Shown: positions 26,140 to 35,111, counted from the first letter of the stretch. The stretch: 61,590 nt of DNA from Streptomyces triticirhizae (GCF_003696235.1 NZ_RFFJ01000010.1:1-61590); one strand, 5' to 3'. Numbers and translations: made by a program. The notes: generated by a model from the sequence alone, not told the origin.

Positions 26140-27351
26140 TCAGCCGCAGGGGGTGAGCGGCGCGCAGTCGGGCGCCTCCGGAGCGCAACCGGCGCTCGCC
26201 GCCGTGCCGTTGCCCACCCGGGCGAGGTTGCTCAGGCTGGCCGAGCCGGGGAGGTAGTAGCCGTCGTGGCCGCTCGCGCCGCCGCTGCCGAGCGGGCGGG
26301 CCCCGAAGGTCGGGGAGGACGGGTCGTTGCCGTGCCCCAGCGGGCCTATCGCCAGGTGCGGGATGCCGCCGATCCAGTCGTCCTCGGCCCGCATCGCCCA
26401 GACCCGCGCCGTGGTGCCCAGGTCATCGACCCGCTCGGCGCGCATCCCCGGGCTGCCGGTGACCGCGATGTCCGTGACGCTGGACGGCAGTTCGTCGGCG
26501 GCCAGCCCGCAGACCACCGAGCCGTAGGAGTGGCAGAACAGCGCCAGTTCGGCGTCGTCCGGCAGCCCGCGCAGCGTGGCCAGAAGCCGCTCGGCGCCCG
26601 TCTCGGCGCTGCCGGCGGTGACCGCCGACATGGTCAGCCCGCGCGGTGCGTCGTAGTCGGCCCAGGCGATGGTGGCGGTGGCGGTCTCGGGGGAGCGGGA
26701 CCGCTCCTCGGCGTAGAGCGCCCGCGCCATTCCGGCGGGCGCCGACCAGCGGCCCTCGGTGCGTTCGAAGGTCAGCAGGTCGGTGTTGACGCCGGGCACG
26801 ACCAGGGAGACCCGGTCCGCCGCTTCGAGGTCGCCGAAGACCTCGGCGACCCGGCCGCGCCCCGAGGGGTCGAACGCGAGGATCTGCCGGTCCTCGCGCA
26901 GCAGCGACGCCAGGCGGTTGGCGCGGCGGCCGGCCTCCCACTGGCCCTCGGGCGAGAGCCGCGCGTCCTCGGCACGCCGCCGCTCCTCCGCCCTGGCGTC
27001 CTCGATGGCCAGCCGGTTGGCCTGGTAGCGCAGGGTGAGCGGGGCCCCGGGCAGGTTGCCGACGACCAGCGGGTAGCGGTCGGCCAACGTCCGCGCCTGG
27101 CCGGGGTCGAGGGCGGCGAAGAAGGCGGCGATCCGCTCGGCGGGGGCGTCGGGGTCGGGCAACGGCCGGTCGGCGATGGTCGCCTGGGTCCACAGGGCCA
27201 GCTGGCGTTCGAGGGGGCCCGGCTCCGCGGCCCGCGCGTTCACCAGCCAGCCGGCGGCGACCAGTACCGCGAACGTCACGGCCAGCACCAGCACCACGCG
27301 CCGCAGCGGGTGGGCGGTGCGTGTCGGGGCGGAGCGGACGAACGCGTACAT
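26140..27351 (-). CDS. Membrane-anchored alpha/beta hydrolase (DUF1023 type)
   Basis: 403 residues. An N-terminal anchor (VVLVLAVTFAVLVAAGWLV) is followed by an extracytoplasmic domain with the DUF1023 pattern: Asn-rich NLPGAPLTLRYQANR, then a nucleophile elbow in ALFCHSYGSVVCG and, near the end, His in GHDGYYL. The substrate is unknown. It is 55 bp downstream of the LLM oxidoreductase on the same strand, so it could be the last gene of the fabG-LLM operon of the accessory cluster. Confidence 0.8.
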   Translation of the reverse strand: MYAFVRSAPTRTAHPLRRVVLVLAVTFAVLVAAGWLVNARAAEPGPLERQLALWTQATIADRPLPDPDAPAERIAAFFAALDPGQARTLADRYPLVVGNLPGAPLTLRYQANRLAIEDARAEERRRAEDARLSPEGQWEAGRRANRLASLLREDRQILAFDPSGRGRVAEVFGDLEAADRVSLVVPGVNTDLLTFERTEGRWSAPAGMARALYAEERSRSPETATATIAWADYDAPRGLTMSAVTAGSAETGAERLLATLRGLPDDAELALFCHSYGSVVCGLAADELPSSVTDIAVTGSPGMRAERVDDLGTTARVWAMRAEDDWIGGIPHLAIGPLGHGNDPSSPTFGARPLGSGGASGHDGYYLPGSASLSNLARVGNGTAASAGCAPEAPDCAPLTPCG

Positions 27352-27406
27352 CGCGCCCCAGCGTACGGGGCCGCCAGGGCGACCCGTCCAGCCCTCCGCG
27401 CCCGGC

Positions 27407-28498
27407 TCAGCCGGCGCGCTCCGCCGTGTCGATCTCGCGCAGCCGTCGGATCAGCGGCAGCCAGCGGTGCGGGTCGGTCACGTTGGGCTCGTAGAAGCTG
27501 AGGCTGGTGGCGTGGCCGGCGTAGGTGTCGTGGAGTTGGCGGGCCACGTCCTCGGCCTCGCCGACGAAGGCGAACGTGCGCAGCACCGAGTCGTCGATGA
27601 CCGAGGGCATCTCGTCGGCCCGCCCCTCGGACGCCAGCCGGTGCAGCTCGTCGCGGACCTCGCCCAGGCCGTGCAGCTCCAGGATGGACGCATAGGTGGG
27701 GGCCGCCACATAGAACGCCAGCTGTGACCTGGTGCTGGCGACCGCGCGCTGGTACTCCTCCTCCGTGCGGCCGGTGGCGACCATCGGCGTCAGGTGCAGC
27801 TCGAAGTCCGCCATGTCCCGGCCGGCCCGCTCCCGCCCCCGGCGCAGCGCGGGCAGGGTGACCTCCGTCAGGAAGCGGGGGGTGGTGATGTTGTGGGCGA
27901 CGAAGCCGTCGGCGACCTCGCCCGCCATCTCCGTCATGGCCTCGCCGACGCCGCCCAGCACCACGGGGGGCCAGCCGTGCGGGTTCGGCCCGGGGTCGAA
28001 GAACGGCACCATCAGCGTGTGGCGGTAGAACTCCCCCCGGAAGCGCAGCCGTTCGCCGGTCTCGAAGCTGTGCCAGATGGCCCGCAGCGCCTGCACGTAC
28101 TCCCGCATCCGGGCGACCGGGGCGGACCACGGCATCCCGAACCGCTTGGTGATGTGCGCCTTCAGCTGGGTGCCCAGGCCGAGGGTGAAGCGGCCGCCGG
28201 AGAGCGTCTGGAGGTCGTTGGCGAGCATCGCGGTGGACATCGGGTTGCGGGCGAAGGCGACCGCGATCCCGGAGCGCAGCGCGACGGAGCGGGAGCCGCC
28301 GGCGGCCACGGTCAGGCTGACGAAGGGGTCGTGGCGGGTCTCGGAGACGACCAGCTCCTGGTAGCCGTTCTCCTCCAACGCGCCGGCGAGCTGGCCCAGT
28401 TCGCCGGGTGCCACGGAGATCGCGGCGAAGCCGGCGCGGAACGGGCGGGCCGCCGCGTGGGCCGGGGCCCCGGGCGTCGTCTCGATGTCTGTGGCCAC
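27407..28498 (-). CDS. LLM-class F420-dependent oxidoreductase
   Basis: 363 residues from GTG 28498 (an ATG at 28516 is the alternative). The luciferase-like barrel pattern is clear: AVAFARNPMSTAMLANDLQTLSGGRFTLGLG, then FGMPWSAPVARMREYVQALRA and PVVLGGVGEAMTEMAGEVADGFVAHN. Members reduce or oxidise substrates with F420 or FMN, some acting as Baeyer-Villiger-type or enone reductases. Its start is one base from the fabG stop, so they are coupled and should work on the same pathway. Confidence 0.85.
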   Translation of the reverse strand: MATDIETTPGAPAHAAARPFRAGFAAISVAPGELGQLAGALEENGYQELVVSETRHDPFVSLTVAAGGSRSVALRSGIAVAFARNPMSTAMLANDLQTLSGGRFTLGLGTQLKAHITKRFGMPWSAPVARMREYVQALRAIWHSFETGERLRFRGEFYRHTLMVPFFDPGPNPHGWPPVVLGGVGEAMTEMAGEVADGFVAHNITTPRFLTEVTLPALRRGRERAGRDMADFELHLTPMVATGRTEEEYQRAVASTRSQLAFYVAAPTYASILELHGLGEVRDELHRLASEGRADEMPSVIDDSVLRTFAFVGEAEDVARQLHDTYAGHATSLSFYEPNVTDPHRWLPLIRRLREIDTAERAG

Positions 28499-28499
28499 G

Positions 28500-29204
28500 T
28501 CAGTGCCCCATTCCATAGCCGCCGCTGACCGGAATCACCGCGCCGGTGATGTAGCTGGCCTCGTCGCCGGCGAGGAAGCGGACGATCCCGGCGACCTCCT
28601 CGGGGCGGCCGGGCCGGCCGATCGGGGTGGCCGCGAGGATCTCGGCCCTGCGCCGGTCGCCGAGGTCGGCCACGAGGTCGGTCTCGATCAACCCGGGGGC
28701 GACGACGTTGACGGTGACCCTGCGGGTGGCGACCTCGTGGGCGAGGGAGCGGGCGAAGCCGATCATCGCGGACTTGGCGGCCGCGTAGTTGGAGACGCCG
28801 GCGGAGCCCATCATCCCGGCGGCCGAGCCGATCAGGATCACCCGTCCCCAGCGGGCGCTGGCCATGTCCAGCAGGGCGCGGCGGGTGACCCGCACCCCGC
28901 CGCCGAAGTTGGTGTCCAGGACGGCGTCGAAGTCCTCGGGCTCCATGCCGAGGAAGAGGTTGTCCCGGGTGATGCCGGCGTTGGAGACCAGCACCTGGAC
29001 CGGGCCGTGCTGGGCCGTCACCTCGTCGTACGCGCGGTCGACCGAGCGCTGGTCGGTCACGTCGCAGCGCACGCCGAAGAGGCCGTCGGGCGGCGGGCTG
29101 GTGCGGTAGGTGACGGCGACCTTGTCGCCTGCGTCGGCGAAGGCGCGGGCGACCGCGAGGCCGATGCCCCGGCCTCCGCCGGTGACGAGGACGGAACGAG
29201 ACAC
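28500..29204 (-). CDS. fabG: FabG-like 3-oxoacyl-ACP reductase
   Basis: 234 residues from GTG 29204, which has GGGAGG 8 bases upstream. Cofactor motif TGGGRGIG (8-15), NAG at 75-77, and catalytic Ser127, Tyr140 and Lys144 (SNYAAAK) are all present. It reduces beta-ketoacyl-ACP with NADPH. It stands apart from the fas operon and diverges from a second ACP/KS set, so it is probably the ketoreductase of that set. Its promoter carries a SARP-type triple repeat. Confidence 0.9.
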   Translation of the reverse strand: MSRSVLVTGGGRGIGLAVARAFADAGDKVAVTYRTSPPPDGLFGVRCDVTDQRSVDRAYDEVTAQHGPVQVLVSNAGITRDNLFLGMEPEDFDAVLDTNFGGGVRVTRRALLDMASARWGRVILIGSAAGMMGSAGVSNYAAAKSAMIGFARSLAHEVATRRVTVNVVAPGLIETDLVADLGDRRRAEILAATPIGRPGRPEEVAGIVRFLAGDEASYITGAVIPVSGGYGMGH

Positions 29205-29598
29205 GGATTGCCTCCCGATGGCTGCGGGTTCGGGTTCGGATGCACAAACGGGGCCGTGGAAGAGGCCGCGGAGGAATACGCGCGGGCCACGCTCCCCGAC
29301 CGGAGAACGGGCGCGGTGACGCGTTCCCGGAACCGGGAATTCCCGGAGCGGGCAGCGGCTCTGTTTCCCGGCGTTCCCGCAATGCTGGCCGCAGCGCGTC
29401 AAAGCGATGTCAACTCCGGGTCAAAGAGCGAATCCCGGCGGAATGCGGTGTCACTTAAGGGGAATTACCGAGGCGAATCCTGGGAGTGGGGAGGGGCCGC
29501 TGGCTAGTTTTGCCGCGACCACAACGCCGAGCGGCGTTCCGTCCGGGGGTGGGCCCCGTGACGGGGGAGCAGTCGACGGAACGACAGGAGACGCACAG
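29205..29598. other. Divergent control region between fabG and the ACP operon
   Basis: 394 bp without a gene and clearly less GC-rich than its surroundings. It contains the SARP-type repeats at 29396-29424 and, near 29586, the ribosome site AGGAG of the carrier protein gene. I found no convincing -10/-35 pair reading towards the carrier protein. Confidence 0.6.
29382..29424 (-). promoter_or_regulatory. SARP-type binding site and fabG promoter
   Basis: Reading on the minus strand, three heptamers TTGACCC, TTGACAT and TTGACGC follow each other with exact 11-bp period (core GTCAA on the plus strand at 29398, 29409 and 29420). After the third heptamer come 8 bases and a -10-like box CAGCAT (29382-29387). 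Three tandem heptamers at one helical turn, 8 bp from -10, is the established layout for SARP activators such as ActII-ORF4. Confidence 0.7.
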
Positions 29599-29934
29599 AT
29601 GACCACCGACCTGACCTCGGACCCGACGACGACGGAGACGGGCGCGACCACAGCGACCGCCGTGCCCGCCGTGACCACCGCGACCGCCTCGGTGCGCGAG
29701 CGGATTCGCGACATCGTGGTGGCGGAGTTGGAGGTGGAGGGGGAGATCGAGGAGACGGGCGACTTCGTGGAGGAGTACGACGCCGACTCGCTCTCGTTGA
29801 TCACCATCGTCAGCCGCGTGGAGAAGGAGCTGGGCATCCGGGTCCCGAAGGACGAGCTGTCCGAGATGAACAACCTGAGCAGGACCTACGAGATCGTCGA
29901 GGCCCACGCGAGCGGGGCCGGCGATGCCGCCTGA
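29599..29934 (+). CDS. Acyl carrier protein of the accessory type II system
   Basis: 111 residues. A Thr/Ala-rich leader of ~30 residues precedes a normal carrier fold with the phosphopantetheine site EEYDADSLSLIT (Ser64). The leader makes it longer than the fas ACP. Its end overlaps the start of the KS gene by 11 bp, so carrier and synthase are made together. It should hold the chain elongated by the KS/chain-length factor pair. Confidence 0.9.
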   Translation: MTTDLTSDPTTTETGATTATAVPAVTTATASVRERIRDIVVAELEVEGEIEETGDFVEEYDADSLSLITIVSRVEKELGIRVPKDELSEMNNLSRTYEIVEAHASGAGDAA

Positions 29935-31273
29935 GACGCGGGCGCGCGCCGAGGGGCGGCGCGTCGTGGTGACCGGGATCGGCGTGGTCAGCAGCGTGGG
30001 GATCGGGGTGGCCGCCTTCACGGAGGCGATCAGGGCCGGGCGCACCGGCACCTTCCCCATCACGAGCTTCCCGACCGAGGGCTTCCCGGTGACCATGGCC
30101 GGCGAGGTCAGCGACTTCGACGCGGCGGACTGGCTGGAGCGGCTGACGGCCGAGGAGTGGGGGCGCAGCGCCCAGTTCGCCGCGGTCGCCGCCCGGCTGG
30201 CCGTGCGCGACGCGGGGATCGACCCGGAGACGTTGGGCACGGTGGCCGCCGGCTCGGTGATGGGCACCACGGGTGGGGAGTCCACGGTGCTCCAGGAGTT
30301 GGCCGAGGCCGCGCACGCCGGGGGGCTGAAGTCGTTGGCCCCCGAGGTGGTGTGGCGGCTGCCGGCCAGCCGGATCGCCAACGCGGTCAACAGCGAGCTG
30401 GGGCTGACCGGTGAGGCGCAGACCGTGCCCACCGCCTGCTCGGCGAGCAACTTCGCGCTGGGCTACGCCTACGACCTGGTCAGCGGCGGCGAGGCCGACC
30501 TGATGCTGGCGGGCGGCGCCGACGCGGTCAACCGGGCGACGCACGCCGGCTTCTTCCAACTGGGCGCGCTGTCGCCGGACGTGTGCCGCCCGTTCGACGC
30601 CGAGCGGGCCGGCATCCTCACCGCCGAGGGCGGCGTGGTCCTGCTGCTCGAACCGCTGACGGCGGCCCTCGCGCGCGGCGCGCGGATCTACGCCGAGCTG
30701 CTGGGGTACGGGGCCAACTGCGACGCCCGCCACATGGTCAACCCGGACGCCGGCAGCATCGCCGAGTGCATCCGGCTGGCCCAGGCGGACGCCGGGGTGG
30801 GGCCCGAGGAGATCGACTACATCTGCGCCCACGGCACCGGGACCCCGACCAACGACGCCACCGAGATCGCGGCGGCCCGCATGGTCTTCGGCGACCGGCT
30901 GCCGCCGATCAGCTCCATCAAGTCGGCGATCGGGCACACCATGGGCGCGGCCAGCGGCCTGGGCGCGGTGATCTGCTGCATGGCGCTGCGCGACGGCTTC
31001 CTGCCGCCCACGGCCCATCTGCGCGCCGTGGACCCGAAGTTGGGGCCGGGCGTCGACCCGGTGCCGGGCACGGCGCGGCCGGCCAGGCCCCGGGTGGCGC
31101 AGAACCACGGCTTCGCGTTCGGCGGGAACAACGCCATCACCCTCTTCGGACGGTACGAGGCGGACCGGTCAAGCAAGGTGAACGAGGCGAGCGAGGCGAG
31201 CGAGGCGAACAGGGCGAACGGGGCGCACGGCCGGGTCGCGGCCGGCGCCGCCTCGGGCGGGGAGGGGACATGA
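29924..31273 (+). CDS. Type II beta-ketoacyl synthase (KS-alpha)
   Basis: 449 residues with an intact triad: Cys172 (VPTACSASNFALG), His303 (CAHGTGTPTND) and His338 (SIKSAIGHTMGAASG). It performs decarboxylative Claisen condensation on the partner carrier protein. The gene is coupled to ACP upstream and to the chain-length factor downstream (ATGA overlap), the arrangement of a minimal type II polyketide synthase. The C-terminal 35 residues are a repeat-encoded, low-complexity tail (9-bp units near 31181-31222) beyond the usual KS end. Confidence 0.92.
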   Translation: MPPETRARAEGRRVVVTGIGVVSSVGIGVAAFTEAIRAGRTGTFPITSFPTEGFPVTMAGEVSDFDAADWLERLTAEEWGRSAQFAAVAARLAVRDAGIDPETLGTVAAGSVMGTTGGESTVLQELAEAAHAGGLKSLAPEVVWRLPASRIANAVNSELGLTGEAQTVPTACSASNFALGYAYDLVSGGEADLMLAGGADAVNRATHAGFFQLGALSPDVCRPFDAERAGILTAEGGVVLLLEPLTAALARGARIYAELLGYGANCDARHMVNPDAGSIAECIRLAQADAGVGPEEIDYICAHGTGTPTNDATEIAAARMVFGDRLPPISSIKSAIGHTMGAASGLGAVICCMALRDGFLPPTAHLRAVDPKLGPGVDPVPGTARPARPRVAQNHGFAFGGNNAITLFGRYEADRSSKVNEASEASEANRANGAHGRVAAGAASGGEGT

Positions 31274-32499
31274 CCGTGACGACCACGGCGGCGGCCGGCG
31301 CCGGGCGCGCCGCCGCGCGGCCGGGCGGAACGCTGCGGATCACCGGTTGCGGGGTCCTCTCGGCCGCCGGCCAGGGCCTGGACGCGCTGGCCGAGGCGCT
31401 GCACGGGGCGCGCGCCCCCGTCGGCGAGCCGACGGCCGACCCGCCGGCCGACTTCCCGCCCGCCCCGCTGCGGCCCGTGACGCCCCTGGACATCAGGGAG
31501 TTCCTGGGGCGGCGCGGCACGCGGAAGCTGGATCGGTTCAGCTCGCTGGGGCTCGCCGCCTCCCGGCTCGCCCTGGGCGGCCCGCCGCCCGAAGGGGAGG
31601 ACCGCTCCACCACCGGCGTCGTCCTGGCCACCAGCACCGGCAGCCTGCGGTCGTTGGCCGCCGTGGCCAGGGACACCCTGGTGCAGGAGCTGCCCTATCT
31701 GGTGGACCCCTCGATGTTCCCCAACACCGTGATGAACAGCTGCGCGGGACAGATCGCCATCTGGAACGGGCTGCGCGGCCTGAACGCGACGGTCGCCACC
31801 GGGCAGACGTCGAGCCTGGCGGCGCTGCGCCACGCCCGCACGGCGCTGGCGCGCGGGCGCGCTGACCGGCTTCTGGTCGGCGGCGTCGAGGAGTTGACCC
31901 CGGCCGTCGCCTGGGGCCGGCACCGGGCCGGCGGCCTGGAGCCGGACACCCCGCTGGGCGAGGGCGCCGCGCTCTTCGTCGTCGAGCCGGCCGGCGGGGA
32001 GCCGGCCGGCGGGGAGGCGGCGGACCGAACGCGGGGGACCTCGCGGGACGCGAGACCGGAGACGGGCGCGGAGACCGGCGCGGGGGCGGTGTCGGCCGAG
32101 GTGCTCGCCGTCGAGATCGGCTATGCGGGCGGCCCGGCCGGGCGGCCCGGAGGGCTGGCCCTCGGGCTCGCCGACTGCCTGTCACGCGCCCTGGCGCGCG
32201 CGGGCGTCGAGGCGGGCGAGGTGGACGTGGTGGCCACCGGGGCAGACCGGCACCTGGCGCTGGCCGGGGCCGAGGAGCGCGCGCTGCGGCGGGTGCTCCC
32301 GCGTGCCGCCGACGTGCGCCGGCTCAGCGTGGCCGAGGTGCTGGGCGACTGCTACAGCGCCAGCGGCGCGCTCCAACTGGCCGCGCTGCTGGCCGACTGG
32401 CGCGCGTCGGACTCGGCCGAGCGCATCGGCCTGGTCACCTCGGTCGGCGGGGACGGCAATGTCGCCTGCGCCGTGGTGTGCGCCCCGGGAGCGCGCTGA
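31270..32499 (+). CDS. Chain-length factor (KS-beta), inactive KS partner
   Basis: 409 residues with a thiolase-like KS fold (RITGCGVLSAAGQG at the start, RADRLLVGGVEE in the middle). Aligned by the RAD motif, the nucleophile position is Gln179 (VATGQTSSLAAL) instead of Cys, the classic chain-length-factor signature. The HGTGT motif is replaced by TGADRH and GHxxGAAG by GDCYSASGA, so both catalytic His are gone. It would pair with the upstream KS to set chain length and drive priming. A ~40-residue Gly/Glu/Thr-rich insertion lies around 240-275. Confidence 0.85.
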   Translation: MTVTTTAAAGAGRAAARPGGTLRITGCGVLSAAGQGLDALAEALHGARAPVGEPTADPPADFPPAPLRPVTPLDIREFLGRRGTRKLDRFSSLGLAASRLALGGPPPEGEDRSTTGVVLATSTGSLRSLAAVARDTLVQELPYLVDPSMFPNTVMNSCAGQIAIWNGLRGLNATVATGQTSSLAALRHARTALARGRADRLLVGGVEELTPAVAWGRHRAGGLEPDTPLGEGAALFVVEPAGGEPAGGEAADRTRGTSRDARPETGAETGAGAVSAEVLAVEIGYAGGPAGRPGGLALGLADCLSRALARAGVEAGEVDVVATGADRHLALAGAEERALRRVLPRAADVRRLSVAEVLGDCYSASGALQLAALLADWRASDSAERIGLVTSVGGDGNVACAVVCAPGAR

Positions 32500-32804
32500 G
32501 GGCCCTCGCGCCGGCGCGCCGACTCCCGTGCGGCGGCGGGATGTTGACAGTGTCATCATCGCCGCTAGGATGGGTCCGCGCGCCATGTTTCCACCGTTAA
32601 CATTCGGTCGGCCCCGCGCCCCGAAGCAGTGTCACCGATCCACCGACCCAGCCGGCGGCGCCGCTCGGTCCCGACCGGCGCCGCCGCACCACACGGCACC
32701 ACCGCCGCACCACGCCGGCCCGGCCGGCGGTCCGGACGCCGGGCCGTCGGCTCACCAGGCGTCACACAGCCCTGTACCACCTCTCCGAGGGGATACCGCT
32801 ACCC
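32500..32804. other. Intergenic leader of the MMPL gene
   Basis: 305 bp. It holds a strong promoter and palindrome at 32540-32571; the 230 bases after that are GC-rich with many CCG/CAC steps and show no clear structure or coding frame. Confidence 0.55.
32540..32571 (+). promoter_or_regulatory. Consensus promoter overlapped by a 21-bp palindrome
   Basis: The -35 box TTGACA (32544-32549) and -10 box TAGGAT (32566-32571) are 16 bp apart, close to the vegetative sigma consensus. A palindrome centred on 32550 (GATG-T-TGACA-G-TGTCA-T-CATC) pairs in 9 of 10 positions and covers the -35 box. Such TGACA/TGTCA sites are typical of TetR repressors; the TetR gene at 37185 is a candidate binder. Confidence 0.65.
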
Positions 32805-35042
32805 ATGTTTACCTGGCTCGGCAGCCTGGCCATCCGGCGTGCCCGCCTGATCCTGATCATCACGGGGGTCGTGGTCGCGATCTCCGGGGTGCTGGCGACC
32901 GGAGCGATGGACAAGCTCAAGGTGGGCGGCTTCCTGGACCCTGACGCCCCGTCGAGCGAGGCCGCCGAGCTGATCGAGGAGCGGTTCGGCGGGCAGGCGG
33001 ACCTGATCGTGCTCGTGGAGGCCGAGGAGGGCGCCACCGTCGACTCGCCCGAGGTCCGCGAGGCCGGCGAACGCCTCACCGCCGACCTCACCGGCGAGGA
33101 GACGCTCAGCAACGTCGTCTCCTACTGGACCGACGAGGCGCCGTCGCTCCGTTCCGAGGACGGCCGGTTCGGCGTGGTGGTGGCGCACGTCGCCGGCGAC
33201 GAGCACGAGGCCCTCCAGAACACCGAGGACCTGCACGCCGCCTACGCCGGCTCCATCGGCCCGGCCGAGGTCACCTTCGGCGGCTGGCAGGGCGTCAACC
33301 GGGACATCTTCGAGAACGTGATGACCAGCCTGGTCATCGCCGAGGCCATCGCCATCCCGCTGACACTCGTCCTGCTGCTCGCGGCCTTCGGCAGCCTGGT
33401 GGCCGCCGCGCTGCCGCTGGCCATCGGCGTGCTCGCCATCGTCGGTACCTTCGGGCTGCTCAGCCTCCTCGGCGGCTTCACCGACGTCTCGATCTTCTCG
33501 GCCAACCTCACCACGGCCCTCGGGCTCGGACTCGGCATCGACTACGCGCTGTTGATCGTCGCCCGCTTCCGGGAACGGCTGGGCCTCGGCGAGAGCGTCC
33601 CCGACGCGCTGGCCCACACCGTGCGCACCGCCGGCCGCACCATCCTCTTCTCGGCGGTCATCGTCGCGGCGGCCCTCGCCACCATGCTGCTCTTCCCGCT
33701 CTACTTCCTGCGGTCGTTCGCCTACGCGGGCATCGGCGTGGTCACCATCGCCGCGCTGGCCGCGCTCTTCGTGGTGCCCGCGCTGCTCGCGCTGCTCGGC
33801 GAACGGATCAACGCCGGCCGGCTGCCCTGGGTCACCGGGATCAGGGGCGGCGACGCGCCGTTCTGGGGACGGCTGGCCCGTGCGGTGCGCCGCCGCCCGG
33901 TGCTGGCGCTGCTGCCGGTGGTCGCCGGCATGGTGCTGGCCGCGAGCCCGCTGCTCGGCGTGCAGTTCAGCACCCCGGACGAGCGGGTGCTGCGGGACGA
34001 CGTCGCCAGCCGCGAGGTCAGCGCCGTCCTCGACGAGGGCTTCACCGGGCTGGACGCCAGCGCCCTCCAGGTGGTCACCGACACCGCCCTGGACGCCCCC
34101 GCCGTCGAGAGCCTGGCGAGCGACATCTCCGAGCGGCCCGGCGTCACCCGCGTCGACGCCAGCGTCGGCTCGTTCGCCGAGGGCCGGCCGCTCGACGGGC
34201 CGCCGGCCGACGCCGAGCGTTCCGGGCCCGACGCCGAGTGGCTGACCGTCTCGACCAGCGTCGAGCCCAAGTCCGAGGAGGCCACCGACCTGGTCGCCGA
34301 CCTGCGCGGGCTGGCGGTGCCCGGCGGGGGAGAGCTGCTGGTCGGCGGCACCGACGCCGAGCTGGTCGACACCAGGGACGCCATCGGCTCCCGGCTGGTG
34401 CTGGCCATCGCGCTGATCACCCTGGTGACGTTCCTGGTGCTCTTCCTCTTCACCGGCAGCGTGGTCCAGCCGCTGCGCGCCCTGGTGCTCAACGGGCTCG
34501 GGCTGGCCGCCACCTTCGGCATCATGGTCTGGATCTTCCAGGAGGGCCATCTCTCCGGGCTGTTGGGCTTCACGCCCCAGCCGACCGACTCCGCGATGAC
34601 CGTGCTCGTCTTCTGCGTGGTCTTCGGACTGGCCATGGACTACGAGGTGTTCGTGGTCGCCAGGATCAAGGAGCTGCACGACCAGGGCATGACGCCCGAC
34701 GCGGCGGTGGAGCACGGGCTGGCCCGCACCGGACGGATCGTCACCACGGCGGCCGGCCTGCTGGCGGTCAGCTTCCTCGCCTTCGGCACCAGTTCGATCA
34801 GCTTCGTGCAGATGTTCGGCATCGGCGCGGGGCTGGCGATCCTGTTGGACGCGCTGCTGATCAGGGGCGTGCTCGTGCCGGGCTCGCTGGCGCTGCTCGG
34901 CCGGAGCGCCTGGTGGCTGCCCGGCCCGCTGCGCGGCGTCTACGCCAGGTTCGGACTCTCCGAGGCCGCCGAGCCCGAGGACGCGGCGGCCGGCGACCGC
35001 GACCGGACGCCGGCCACGGACCCGGTCGGCACTCGGGGCTGA
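32805..35042 (+). CDS. MMPL-family (RND) lipid or polyketide exporter
   Basis: 745 residues with about 12 membrane segments in two halves, each with a large outside loop after the first segment. LGLGLGIDYALLIVARFRERLG in the first half and VFGLAMDYEVFVVARIKELHDQG in the second are the MMPL proton-relay helices. These proteins export lipids, glycolipids or polyketides with proton drive. Position between the type II synthase genes and the AvrD-like gene suggests it exports their product. A perfect 17-bp hairpin follows the stop. Confidence 0.9.
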   Translation: MFTWLGSLAIRRARLILIITGVVVAISGVLATGAMDKLKVGGFLDPDAPSSEAAELIEERFGGQADLIVLVEAEEGATVDSPEVREAGERLTADLTGEETLSNVVSYWTDEAPSLRSEDGRFGVVVAHVAGDEHEALQNTEDLHAAYAGSIGPAEVTFGGWQGVNRDIFENVMTSLVIAEAIAIPLTLVLLLAAFGSLVAAALPLAIGVLAIVGTFGLLSLLGGFTDVSIFSANLTTALGLGLGIDYALLIVARFRERLGLGESVPDALAHTVRTAGRTILFSAVIVAAALATMLLFPLYFLRSFAYAGIGVVTIAALAALFVVPALLALLGERINAGRLPWVTGIRGGDAPFWGRLARAVRRRPVLALLPVVAGMVLAASPLLGVQFSTPDERVLRDDVASREVSAVLDEGFTGLDASALQVVTDTALDAPAVESLASDISERPGVTRVDASVGSFAEGRPLDGPPADAERSGPDAEWLTVSTSVEPKSEEATDLVADLRGLAVPGGGELLVGGTDAELVDTRDAIGSRLVLAIALITLVTFLVLFLFTGSVVQPLRALVLNGLGLAATFGIMVWIFQEGHLSGLLGFTPQPTDSAMTVLVFCVVFGLAMDYEVFVVARIKELHDQGMTPDAAVEHGLARTGRIVTTAAGLLAVSFLAFGTSSISFVQMFGIGAGLAILLDALLIRGVLVPGSLALLGRSAWWLPGPLRGVYARFGLSEAAEPEDAAAGDRDRTPATDPVGTRG

Positions 35043-35071
35043 ACCACCGGCCGGCACCGAACGGGTACCGA

Positions 35072-35111
35072 CGGCCGCCCAGGGAGGGCGAGTTCCCTCC
35101 CTGGGCGGCCG
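35072..35111 (+). terminator. Terminator after the MMPL gene
   Basis: Perfect 17-bp arms (35072-35088 and 35095-35111) around a 6-base loop. It separates the MMPL transcript from the avrD-like operon, which therefore needs its own promoter. Confidence 0.85.

Noticed and set aside
31738..31750. NSCAGQ in the second KS protein as an active-site Cys
   Set aside because: Aligned from the RAD motif backwards, this Cys158 lies about 21 residues before the nucleophile position, which is Gln179.
32799..35057. A 752-codon open frame on the minus strand opposite the MMPL gene
   Set aside because: It is an Arg/Gly/His/Asp-rich mirror frame caused by high third-position GC; it lacks any family motif, while the plus strand encodes a clear MMPL protein.
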